From Shinisaurus crocodilurus (Eukaryota; Chordata; Lepidosauria; Squamata; Shinisauridae), in NCBI GenBank assembly GCA_021292165.1, contig CM037876.1, forward strand, positions 111,047,379 to 111,111,378: a DNA stretch of 64,000 nucleotides. Direction: 5' to 3'. Positions within the stretch are counted from its first letter, which is position 1. Each line of letters starts with the position of its first letter. Positions 36,537 through 44,689 of the stretch are shown here, one piece after another. The notes beneath the pieces were generated by a model. That model was not told the DNA's origin, did not search any database, and saw nothing but the letters and a program-made list of their open reading frames with translations. Both the position numbers and the translations under genes were made by a program.

Positions 36537-36704
36537 GTGTTCATTAATCCAGTGGACAGTAAAATTTACAAAATCCAGCATTTTTCAACATGCAGTCGTA
36601 TGCATGTGGTGTATGCCATCAGGAGTCCATGCAATGAAATAGACGTAGGCCAAACTCAAAGACCACACAGTAAATCCATAGGTGAACATTTAAGTAATAT
36701 ATGT
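36537..36704 (+). pseudogene. Penelope-like element, GIY-YIG endonuclease part 1
   Basis: Penelope-like retroelements carry a C-terminal GIY-YIG nuclease. Here the frame gives HFSTCSRMHVVYAIRSPC, then VGQTQRPHSKSIGEHL. This fits the family pattern of a cysteine, VVYaI.C, then VGqT.r.l..Ri.EH. The usual tyrosine before VGQT is replaced by aspartate (EIDVGQT). Only this part of the element is present upstream; the reverse transcriptase is absent. The frame is lost at about 36705, where a LINE copy begins. Confidence 0.75.
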
Positions 36705-37155
36705 CTCAGAATTTTATTGTTTATAGCCAACGGCCATCACAATACATATATACATGAAGTATCAAATAAAATAAAAACAGGTTGAACATTTAATATAATG
36801 AAACAAAATGCTATAAAATAATCAAGGTTTAGAAACATTCTTTCTGCATGGCCCCCTTATGGTTTGGCAGTAGTTTGGTTTATAAAGGCTGCCCTTATTT
36901 TCCTTGCAGCTAATGCAAATAAAGCTATCCTGTAGCTAATAAATTTGTCCACATCAGACAACAACCATCTAATTTTAAAATCGTCTGATTGACCTTCTAA
37001 AGTAGTCTGAAAAGGAAGAATAAATCTGGCCCTGGGTGAATTATATAGTGGACAATATAGAATATAATGTACCAGATCTTCAATGTCCCCTGTTTCACAT
37101 ATGCAAAAATGCTCTTGTGCAGGTCTGCAATTAAATACAAACACACACAGGAGCT
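36705..37155 (-). mobile_element. LINE 3' end with zinc-knuckle remnant, inserted in Penelope element
   Basis: In the minus direction the frame reads HFCICETGDIEDLVHYILYC, then PLYNSPRARFILPF. This C-x-C...H...C segment ends the protein of several non-LTR retrotransposon clades. The 3' UTR follows, ending near gatggccgttggctataaac plus aataaaattctgag. Penelope-derived sequence resumes on the far side. The exact clade (for example Vingi or RTE-like) is not resolved and the borders are good to about 20 bp. Confidence 0.7.
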
Positions 37156-37276
37156 CCCTTAGTGAACCATTTCTTGCAATATTATCATTCAATTTCAGTG
37201 TTGTCCTTTGGCGAGATAGAAAAACTAGGAAAAATTGATGAAAAACATTTGCTGAGGAGAGAAATGTTTTGGATAT
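37156..37276 (+). pseudogene. Penelope-like element, part 2
   Basis: The plus-strand frame resumes with LVNHFLQYYHSISVLSFGEI, then HLLRREMFWIL. The RRE.fWI motif is the conserved segment just after the GIY-YIG core in Penelope elements and is in the right order relative to part 1. It is cut by the TAA-flanked MITE at 37280. Confidence 0.75.
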
Positions 37277-37279
37277 TAA

Positions 37280-37679
37280 GGGCACAATCCTATGGCAATG
37301 GCCATAAGTCCCTGAACTCTTCACCTCCCTGTCCTCCTATCCTGCATTTTCGCTAAGACAGGCTTTTTTGCCCATCTAGCTGGGGCACGTTGGAGGGGGA
37401 GGGAAGGCGGCTGGAGAGGCATCAGGATAGCTTGTATCCTGGATTCTCCAGTCTCCTTCCTGCCCCTCGAAACACCCCCTTTACCCCCTCTCTAAGATCG
37501 CTTTCCCGACCTTGGAGAGCAGCGGGCGCAGTTCTCTCTGCACCAGCTGCAAAGAGGAGTGGGGTTGGAGCTCAGTTTCCCATCTCCAAGGTTGGAGCAC
37601 TTTCTCCGTCCTTGGATCTAGGAATCCAAACTATCCAATGGCCCCTCAGATGCTGTCTAGGGGCCATAGGATTGCTCCC
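37280..37679. mobile_element. PIF/Harbinger-like MITE (TAA flanks), 400 bp
   Basis: gggcacaatcctatggc at the left is inverted at the right (gccataggattgctccc). TAA stands on both sides (37277-37279, 37680-37682). The interior is GC-rich (ggagggggagggaagg) and non-coding. It sits inside the Penelope reading frame, so it is younger than that element. Confidence 0.82.
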
Positions 37680-37682
37680 TAA

Positions 37683-37725
37683 AACTTGTACCCATCAGGT
37701 TTAAATGAAGACCTTCATTATCAGC
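37683..37725 (+). pseudogene. Penelope-like element, part 3 (C-terminus)
   Basis: Just after the MITE, one phase of the plus strand encodes PSGLNEDL, the usual P.GLN.dl motif that follows RRE.fWI at the end of Penelope proteins. It is one base out of phase with part 2 even after removing the MITE, so there is also an old frameshift. Confidence 0.65.
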
Positions 37726-38597
37726 CATCCTCTGGAATAACCTTAACAAAGTGACATGAGATTATGGGCATTTCCTTCCAAGCTTGGGAATTTTGCTTTA
37801 TCTGTGTGGTCTGCCATGTACATTCCTGCACAGTTTTTATAGTGTCCAGAAGAAGATTTTTTTTTTCCTGAAAGAATGTGGAGTAAGAGAAACACTGATG
37901 AGTTAGATTTGAACCAAGTTCTGCTCAACAGTACACCTGATTACTTATCATACCTCATAAGTAAATGAGCCTATACCAGCATAATGAATTAGCATTTTCC
38001 TCTGTTAAATTGATATATTTCCACACTTGTAATGTTTTAGTACTCATACAGGCATGTTTTTCAATGCCAGCCTCAGTTTTACTCAGGAAGCCCTAGAGCT
38101 AAGAAGCGTGTGCCAATATGACTTTGGGAGGTTCCTGTTTTTTCTTTTATTTGTAAAGCTTGTGTTACGATTTTTTTTATCTTCAAGTTCTAGAAGTCTT
38201 TGTTTGCTTTAACATGTTGCTTTCATGTCAAAAATGAAGGAAGCATTTTAATTCCCATTTTTCAATGCAGAGTGTATATTTAAAGATACAACATAGATGA
38301 GTTAAATGCTTTTTAATGACAGGCATATTTATAAAATATTTTTACATTTGTTTTTTTAAAGTATTTTTAGAACTCTTTTCAGAGTGGATGAATATTCGAA
38401 ACGTGTTTACAAGTGTTTGTATTATTCTTTTCAGATTGCCACTAAGTAATTTTCTGAAACATGTTGGTCTTTAATAAAATTTGGCATTTCTTGAGAATAC
38501 ATTTCTCAAGAATAATTTCTTGTTTTTGTGCTGCATACAGTGCCTTTACACACCCTCTTGGGACTGCATGTCCACACAAATTAGGATGTACAATTTT
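37726..38597. other. Unassigned AT-rich sequence
   Basis: Nothing recognised. Confidence 0.45.
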
Positions 38598-38890
38598 AGG
38601 GATGTACGGATTTTGTTAAATCAGTTCCATCTGGCGTTTCATGGATTGTCGAGCATCTTTCATTCCATTGTCTGTTCATTGACAGAATCAGATTTGGGGT
38701 GGGGATGTATGTATGAGAATTTTGTTCCCGTTTGCAAATGCATTGATGCATTTGTGCTAATGCACACTTATGCAAATGCACAATTCTGCAAATCCCCCCC
38801 CAAAGTAAACAAAAACAGTTCCGCAAGTCTGCAGAATCTGCATGACTTGGGAAAAGCTTGTCCACTGTGGAATCCACAGGTCAGATTCAT
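38598..38890. mobile_element. Diverged agggatgtacgg-type element
   Basis: agggatgtacggattttgtt, gtttcatggattgtcgagca and gcaaatgcattgatgcattt recur at 52.46-52.76 kb. Both copies begin near agggatg. This is an interspersed element, probably hAT-like. The right border is uncertain. Confidence 0.55.
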
Positions 38891-38894
38891 ATTT

Positions 38895-39360
38895 GATTTG
38901 TACCCTGCCTAACAAGAAAAAATGGCACTCAAGGCAGCTTACAATTCCAGATAAATCTTGACTAAAACAATGATAAAAACAAATACATTAAAGCACAATT
39001 AAAAGCACAACAACAGAATAAAAACTGCATCCAGCCACACAGACCAACTTATTACACACCAAAAGATCTGCTTGAATAAAAAGATCTTTGCTTGCTGGTG
39101 GAAGGACAGCAGATAGGGAATGAACCTAGCCTCCTTTGGAAGGGAGTTACACCGCCTAGGAAGTGCCACTGAGAAAGGCTGCATTTGACCAAATGCACCT
39201 CTGAAGGTGGTGGTCTTGAAAGAAGGGCCTCTCACAAGGAACATAAAACTCGGGCAGGATCGCATTGGAGAAGGTGGTATTTTGGGTACCCTGAACCTAG
39301 CCATATAGAGCTTTATATGTCATAATCAGTACTACTTTGAATTCTGCCTGCATGGAAGCC
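38895..39360 (-). mobile_element. LINE 3'-end fragment (L2-like), antisense
   Basis: aaggcagcttacaattcc, many A-runs, then ggaagggagttacaccgcct and gaaaggctgcatttgacc show the same layout as 755-1185 and 10295-10790. It is non-coding. Confidence 0.6.
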
Positions 39361-39520
39361 ATGTGGGTGTTGATGCTGGATGTGGAGGCCTGAGACAATA
39401 CCAGATTTCAGGGCACTTTCTGCATGTCCAGGGCCACTTTTGGAATCGTAGCAGTAGAAATCAGCCCAATAATCCACTGCTTGGACACGGTAATGTGAAG
39501 AAGCATTTCAGAGAAAAAAA

Positions 39521-39663
39521 GGTTGGGACTGACATTGTACAAACTTGCTTTCAACATTGGCTACCACCCCTTAAGCACCACCTTTGGCGTTGGCAAGACT
39601 ACTGCGTGCAAAATCTTCGGGGAGAAGGTGCGTATTCTGAATGAGCTATACGTCTCAGACGTC
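39521..39663 (+). pseudogene. PIF/Harbinger transposase remnant, part 1
   Basis: The frame reads LYKLAFNIGYHPLSTTFGVG, then KTTACKIFGEKV. The segment LA...Y...s..FGVGkst..kI is the helix-turn-helix region typical of PIF/Harbinger transposases (HARBI1-like). The frame runs up to SDVIKVGK and is then cut by an L1 copy. The N-terminus upstream is not recognisable. It is clearly inactive. Confidence 0.78.
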
Positions 39664-39677
39664 ATAAAAGTGGGAAA

Positions 39678-40423
39678 AACTCAATCTCTCCCCACAGTGT
39701 TGGAGGGGGTGCCAAGAGTCAGGTACATACTTGCATATGTGGTGGGACTGTGCAGAAGTTCAGCCCTTTTGGCGAGTGGTGATAACAGAGATTGCTTTAA
39801 TTACGAATCCACATATTCCATATTCACTGACTATAGCGTTATTAAATCTGTTTTGGGGGAAAATAAATAAACTGAATAGTAAGGAGTTAATTACTCACTT
39901 ATTCGTAGCTGTCAGGCTCACAATTGCAAGATTTTGGAAGGGCTTCAGCTCTTAGGGCTTAGATTATTGGTACAATATGGTATGGCAAATGGCCTTAATG
40001 GAAAAAAATATCCCATAAGCTGAAGGTGCCAAGGGGTCAAAATAAACATGATTCATTTTATGTGATTTGGCATGATTTTATTGTTTATATGAATAGGATG
40101 GAAAATCAACATAATAAAATGCTGTGGATACTGTAAGGAAAACTGAAATGAAAAATGTATTCATTTTACACAATTGTTGTTTAATTAATCAATTTAGGGC
40201 AAAAGTACGTCCTTTATAACCTTATGCTCAGTACCTACCTAAGTTATTTTCTACTACTGATAACCGATGTAACACAGATGTAAAATTATTGTCTGTTTTC
40301 TTTTTCAGTTACCGTATATCTTTTTCTTCTTTTTTCCTTTTCCCCATCTTTTCTTGTCTTTTATTGTTTTGCTTATTTTTTTGTATTGTCAAGCAGAAAC
40401 TTAATAAAATACATTAAAACAAA
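39678..40423 (+). mobile_element. L1 LINE, 5'-truncated, 746 bp, with 14-bp TSD
   Basis: The copy begins in the ORF2 C-terminus. One phase gives MHMWWDCAEVQPFWRVVITE, then VRLTIARFWKGF, the WW.C...FW and AR..IAR.WK signatures of L1 ORF2. A T-rich 3' UTR and an A-rich end (ttaataaaatacattaaaac) follow. The target word ataaaagtgggaaa is repeated exactly at 39664-39677 and 40424-40437. The insertion lies inside the Harbinger transposase remnant. Confidence 0.92.
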
Positions 40424-40437
40424 ATAAAAGTGGGAAA

Positions 40438-40590
40438 TGAGAAGAAGAACATGAAATATTTCTGTGAACTGGGGTTCCCTCGGGTGGTGGGAGCACTGGA
40501 TTCCATGCACGTGCGCATACTAGTCCCCTAACACCAGTGTGACGAATACTACAACTGCAAATGCTTCTACAGCTTGGCCCTCCAGGCACT
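40438..40590 (+). pseudogene. PIF/Harbinger transposase remnant, part 2
   Basis: After the L1 the host frame resumes: MKYFCELGFPRVVGALDS, then MHVRILVP. GfP.vvGalDg.Hi.I..P is the hallmark around the first catalytic aspartate of PIF/Harbinger DDE transposases, and that aspartate is still present. After a stop, a second phrase (EYYNCKCFYSLALQALVD) matches the yyn.Kg..S...Qa..D block. The later catalytic residues are not found before the MITE at 40605. Confidence 0.82.
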
Positions 40591-40604
40591 TGTGGACTCT
40601 AAGG

Positions 40605-40684
40605 CAGTGTTCTCCAATGCTGGCTGGGGCATGCTGGGAGTTGTAGGACAAAAACATCTGGGGACCCAAGGTTGGAGAACACTG
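40605..40684. mobile_element. Deleted palindromic hAT-type MITE, 80 bp
   Basis: cagtgttctccaatgctggc at the left and the complete right half ending gttggagaacactg show an internal deletion of most of the left arm. The flanks ctctaagg and ggttagag are not direct repeats; they are closer to inverse complements of one another. Confidence 0.85.
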
Positions 40685-40711
40685 GGTTAGAGTCTCGGAC
40701 AAGACAGGGGG

Positions 40712-40790
40712 ATTATGTAAGCCGCCTTGGGTTCCTTGCAGGAAAAAAGGCGGGGTATAAATATAATAAATAAATAAATAAATAAAGTCA
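40712..40790 (+). mobile_element. tRNA-derived SINE, 3' end only
   Basis: gattatgtaagccgccttgg, gttccttgcaggaaaaaagg and an (AATA)n tail are all that remains. The head and body are missing. Confidence 0.85.
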
Positions 40791-41055
40791 CGCAATGTGT
40801 AGAACCTGCAAATTGCCCAGAAATATATGTGCTCCTGTGAAAAAATCAAATGTGTTCTGAAACTTCCCAAACTGCACCGGAAGGTCTTCTGTTTTGGCTA
40901 CTGCTCCCTGCTCTTTCCTCACACAGATTTTAATGGATTTGTGGGCAGGACCCCCCCCCCCACGCCCTCTTCCTTTCTCATTCATTCTTGCATGCCGGCC
41001 CAGCAAAATGGCACGGCCATCACTGAGCAAAAAGAGCACAGAATGGGAGGAGGAG

Positions 41056-41089
<34 letters not shown>

Positions 41090-41371
41090 GAGATAGCAGC
41101 ACCAAGGGGCCCATTTGCTGGGTGCTGCCTGCAAGAGCAAGCAAAAAAGGAAGAGGGAATTGGGAGTGAGTGGGGGGTCCCTTGCTAGTTGGCATTCCAA
41201 AGGCATAAACGGAGGAGGAGGGGGCTGAAGTAGCTCAAAGGTAGCAACCCCCAACATCCTTCTCTTCCATGTTTTTGTGTGTGTGGCTACTTTTGACTGC
41301 ACACAGAATGGAGCGGAGCGCTGAAATGTTGTTGTTTTCCATGCTACACACTATCAAAGGTGTGCACTCTT
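40791..41371. other. Unassigned, with (GA)n at about 41060-41087
   Basis: Only the GA microsatellite and an eleven-C run near 40952 stand out. Open frames on both strands are low-complexity. Confidence 0.5.
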
Positions 41372-41611
41372 TATTATTTATTTATTCATTATATTTATAT
41401 CCCGCCTTTTTTCCTGCAAGGCACCCAAGGCGGCTTTACATAATCCTCCTCCTCTCCGTTTTATCCTCACAACAACCCTGAGTGGTAGGTTAGGCTGAGA
41501 GTCCGTGACTGGCCCAAAGTCACCCAGTGAGCTTCATGGCCGAGCGGGGGCTAGAACCCGGATCTCCCGAGTCCCAGTCCCACACTCTCACCACCACGCC
41601 ACACTGGCACT
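41372..41611 (-). mobile_element. tRNA-derived SINE (Sauria/Squam type)
   Basis: Tail-first on the plus strand (tattatttatttattcatta), then the inverse body. The tRNA-like head is inverted at accaccacgccacactggca. Nearly full length. Confidence 0.92.
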
Positions 41612-41872
41612 CTGTCAGCTGAGTCAAAAATAGAAAGAAACCAGAGGCAGCAGCTCATCCCTCCCGCTTCTAATGCAATCCAAACTCTACAAAACAACTT
41701 GCATCACAAAGTGACACACAACTACGCTCACATACCTTTTCAATCTCCCCCATATTTCTCCCACAATTAGAACACTACGGAATTTTGTGTCGCCCTCTAT
41801 CACATTATAAACATGATAGATACTTCACTGTATTCATTATTGTGAGCCTCAGTGGAAAGTATTACGTTTTGA
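41612..41872. other. Unassigned
   Basis: Nothing recognised before the GACTCGAGTC element. Confidence 0.4.
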
Positions 41873-42012
41873 AGAAATACAGGGATGGGGACTCGGACTC
41901 GACTCGCGAGTCCGACTGAGTCCCCCCTTTGACTCGAGTCCCACTCGAGTCCCAATTTTTTCAATGGGACTCGAGACTCGACTCGGGACTCGAGCCCAAG
42001 GACTCCGCCACC

Positions 42013-42393
42013 GTGCCACCCGCTCACCGCCGTCGCTGTCTCCCTCGCCGCCACCCGCTCACAGCTACCGCCGCCGCCATCGCACGCCACGCCGCCATCA
42101 CGCCACCGCCGCCGCCATCGCACGCAGCCGCCCACGCCGGTCCCATCATCACTTCCGGCGTGGCGGAAGTGACGCGCCGGGACCCTGCTCCGGCGCGCTT
42201 GGCTGCCGCCGCTCTGTTTAAACAGGGTCCCGGCGCATCACTTCCGCCGCGCCGGAAGTGATGACGGGACCGGCGCGGGCGGCTGCGTGCGATGGCGGCG
42301 GCGGCGTGATGGCGGCGTGGCGTGCGATGGCGGCTGCTGCGAGCGGGTGGCGGCGAGGGAGACGGCGACGGCGGTGAGCGGGTGGTGGCAAGA
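42013..42393. repeat. Large GC-rich inverted repeat, arms about 170 bp
   Basis: The left arm at about 42013-42184 is inverted at about 42226-42393. In the inner 46 bp (42139-42184 versus 42226-42271) about 43 positions pair. Farther out, gcgatggcggcggcgg and gagcgggtggcggcgag words pair across the centre. Each inner arm contains CACTTCCGG and CGGAAGTG words. This could fold as one long hairpin. Confidence 0.88.
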
Positions 42394-42610
42394 CAGTGAG
42401 GCGGCGGCGGCGAGGCGGCGGCAACTCGAGCGGCACGGAGAACACTCTCCGCGCCGCTCAGAAGAGCGAGATCGGGCTGCGCCGCCGCCGCCGCCGCAGA
42501 GAACTACAAACCTAGGGAGGGCTCGTAATGCGTCCCTGGTGCGGCAGCGGCGGCGGCAGGAGCAGGGATGAGGGAAGGACCCGCCTATGGTAAGTGGGGG
42601 CGGCGGCGGC

Positions 42611-42698
42611 GGCCCATGGAGGGAGCGGGAGGGTCTCCGCGGGAGGAAGGGCAGCTCTTCTTCCTCTCGCGGAGACCCTCCCGCTCCCTCCATGGGCC
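42611..42698. repeat. Perfect 31-bp inverted repeat
   Basis: 42611-42641 and 42668-42698 are exact inverse complements (ggcccatggagggagcgg ... ccgctccctccatgggcc) with a 26-base spacer. They lie at the right edge of the GC-rich core of copy 3. Confidence 0.95.
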
Positions 42699-42844
42699 AC
42701 CGCTTTGGGAGTGACTCGGGACTCGGGACTCGAGTCACCATTTTGGACCTTGGACTCGTGACTCGACTTGAGACTTGGGTCCAAAGACTCGTGACTCGAC
42801 TCGTGACTCGAGGCCAAGGACTCTTCAACATCCCTGAGAAATAC

Positions 42845-43696
42845 CACTACAGCGTTGACTCACACATGGAAGGGGCTCTAGTGTAGATCTCCTCTGAAGG
42901 AAGGGAACAGCCTCCCTTCTTCTGAATCTGAAAGTCAGGCACAGAAGGAAGCTTTCTGCATACCATACCTCATTAAGAGCTAATGCGTGAGCTTGCCCTA
43001 AGTGCTAAGGGTAACATTTTGCAAAGTGAAAATATTTCAGTGACCCCTTTTCAAATAAATTAGTAATCCTTTCATTTTACATTTAAATGGCCCTCTAATG
43101 TTGAATGAAAATGGGATCCCTAGGGCAATCAACAATGTGTAAAATCAATACTCCTGATTAGTGTCATGAAAATTGATGTAGAAAGATGGAACCAGAGTGG
43201 GAGTGTCCCAAACCAGGAGTGTTCCCTCACGTATGCATACACTACTGAACAGAGCCTTTGGTGTCCATTATCTCTGACCTAACTAATGCTGAATTATAAT
43301 AAAACATGTGGGAATCATTTCAATTACTACATTACTAACCACAAACCATATGTTAATTAGAGCTGCAGTCCTAAGTCTGGGAAAAGCTTCCAACCAAAAA
43401 TGAGACAAACTCTGTTTTGTCAAACTCTTTCATTATCACCCGTACACACATTGTTGAGTCAGTCCTACTTCAAAGCCACTGTGGGGGTTTTCTTTAGGAT
43501 GTTTATTACCTGTGACTGATTCACCCTTGTGGCAGACAAAACGGAGAATGACTGATGCCTTCTTATCTTTGCCCAGCATATTTTTGATTGTCTAGTTATC
43601 CATTTTATTAACATATTTTATTTATAACATTTATACATTACAGTCTCTGCCCCTGTAGGCTACCACACATTTAAAAAACACAGTACAAATCTTAAA
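42845..43696. other. Unassigned; LINE-like reversed tail near 43600-43700
   Basis: Mostly unique AT-rich DNA. tttatttataacatttatac followed by cagtctctgcccctgtaggc looks like a reversed LINE tail that leads into the duplicated block. Confidence 0.4.
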
Positions 43697-44155
43697 ACAA
43701 TGAAAGTATTGAAACAACTTTTTCAAAAGGGTAAATGACTAAATAAATGGTGGTCAATTAAGAAAGGAAACAGAATTTGAAAAAAATAATAATTGGGGAT
43801 ACACACAGCAAAGGAGATGATTCAATTAATTGTATAGAATTATAAATAAGTTTTATGTCCCAAATGTAACGGGTACTGGCCCAATTCAGGTTTCTCTGCA
43901 TGTGATTGTAATCATATAGAGCAGGGCTCTCCAACCTTGGGTCCCCAGATGTTGCTGGACTACAGCTCCCAGAATCCCTTGCCATTAGCCATACTGGCTG
44001 GGTATGCTGGGAGCTGTAGGCCAGCAACATCTGGGGACCCAAGGTTGGAGAGCCCTGATAGAGAGGAAGAGAGTGAGGCTTTGCCTGCAGGTCCCAAGCT
44101 CTCCTTTATGCTGGTCTCATCCATGCATTGGGGGGAAAGCTCTGAAGACGCTTCC
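43697..44155 (+). repeat. Direct duplication, unit A (with MITE)
   Basis: The phrases gaaagtattgaaacaac, aatggtggtcaattaagaaa, gatacacacagcaaaggaga, catgtgattgtaatcatata and ctttgcctgcaggtcccaag reappear in order at 46105-46545. Unit A is interrupted by a hAT MITE that unit B lacks. Confidence 0.92.
43922..44057. mobile_element. Palindromic hAT-type MITE in unit A
   Basis: cagggctctccaaccttggg and its inverse ttggagagccctg form the ends. The flanks atatagag and atagagag match at 7 of 8. The empty site is visible in unit B (catatagcggaagag), which confirms the borders. Confidence 0.95.
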
Positions 44156-44243
44156 CCAATCATGTGGACTAATCATGGGGGGGGGGCACATGGATAGAGC
44201 AGACTCCCCTCTTCAGAACTTCCCACCAAATTATGCATGTAAG

Positions 44244-44684
44244 TGTTGGAGGATATGGTTAAAGGAGTCAGTCCTAAACGGATTAGGACAAAGCAGAATT
44301 TCCTCCTTAAGCACAGCCTGCCTTGTTGAAACTGGTTTCACCACATGAGTTGCTAAACTCTTGTCTCTTAAGGCTATTAAAAGGAACGGAATGTCTATAC
44401 AAGGTTTAAAACTAATAAAGACATTTATTAGTTTTACTTACAGTTCTTTTTATTCACTGTAGGTCGCTGGCTCAAAGCCAGCTCGGACCGTGCATCCATC
44501 TTGGTTGAAGGAGGGAGAGCGGAGAGAAAAACTAACTTCTACAAAGAGGCAGGAAGTAGGGAGAGAGCAGCAGAGAGCTCTGGCCAGAGAGGCAGGAAGT
44601 GGGGAGGAGAAGATTCCTCCCACTCTAATCAGTGGTTACATCACTTTTGTTGATTTTAAGCAGGCAATATTACCATTTCCAACA
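44244..44684 (+). mobile_element. Solo LTR, 441 bp, GTAAG target duplication
   Basis: It begins tgttgga and ends tccaaca, a perfect 7-bp terminal inverted repeat with the canonical TG...CA. The 5-bp word gtaag stands at 44239-44243 and 44685-44689. An AATAAA polyadenylation signal lies at 44414-44419, with a TATA-like tattaaaa about 40 bases upstream, the usual U3-R order on the plus strand. No internal gag/pol/env sequence adjoins it, so it is a solo LTR left by recombination. A 5-bp TSD fits Ty3/gypsy or some endogenous retroviruses; sequence alone does not decide. Orientation is inferred from the polyadenylation signal. Confidence 0.88.
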
Positions 44685-44689
44685 GTAAG

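Larger units (their letters stand above)
41880..42836. mobile_element. GACTCGAGTC-repeat hAT-like element, copy 3 (957 bp), inverted, GC-rich core
   Basis: In inverse orientation to copies 1 and 2, it starts cagggatggggactcgg and ends gactcttcaacatccctg. The 8-bp word agaaatac is exact on both sides (41873-41880, 42837-42844); the first c overlaps the element end by one base. The outer zones, to about 42004 and from about 42709, match the ends of copies 1 and 2, including the ACTCGAGTC arrays. The 700-bp core is unrelated: a CpG-dense block with two large hairpins. Open frames through the core (Arg/Pro/His-rich) are composition artefacts. Confidence 0.93.

Noticed and set aside
41929..42600. 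CpG island as the promoter of an unannotated gene
   Set aside because: The block sits between transposon ends with an exact TSD and no exon follows. Promoter activity is possible but not supported by sequence.
42238..42831. 197-codon minus-strand open frame
   Set aside because: Spans the GC-rich hairpin core and the ACTCGAGTC array; low-complexity Arg/Pro/Ser and no domain.
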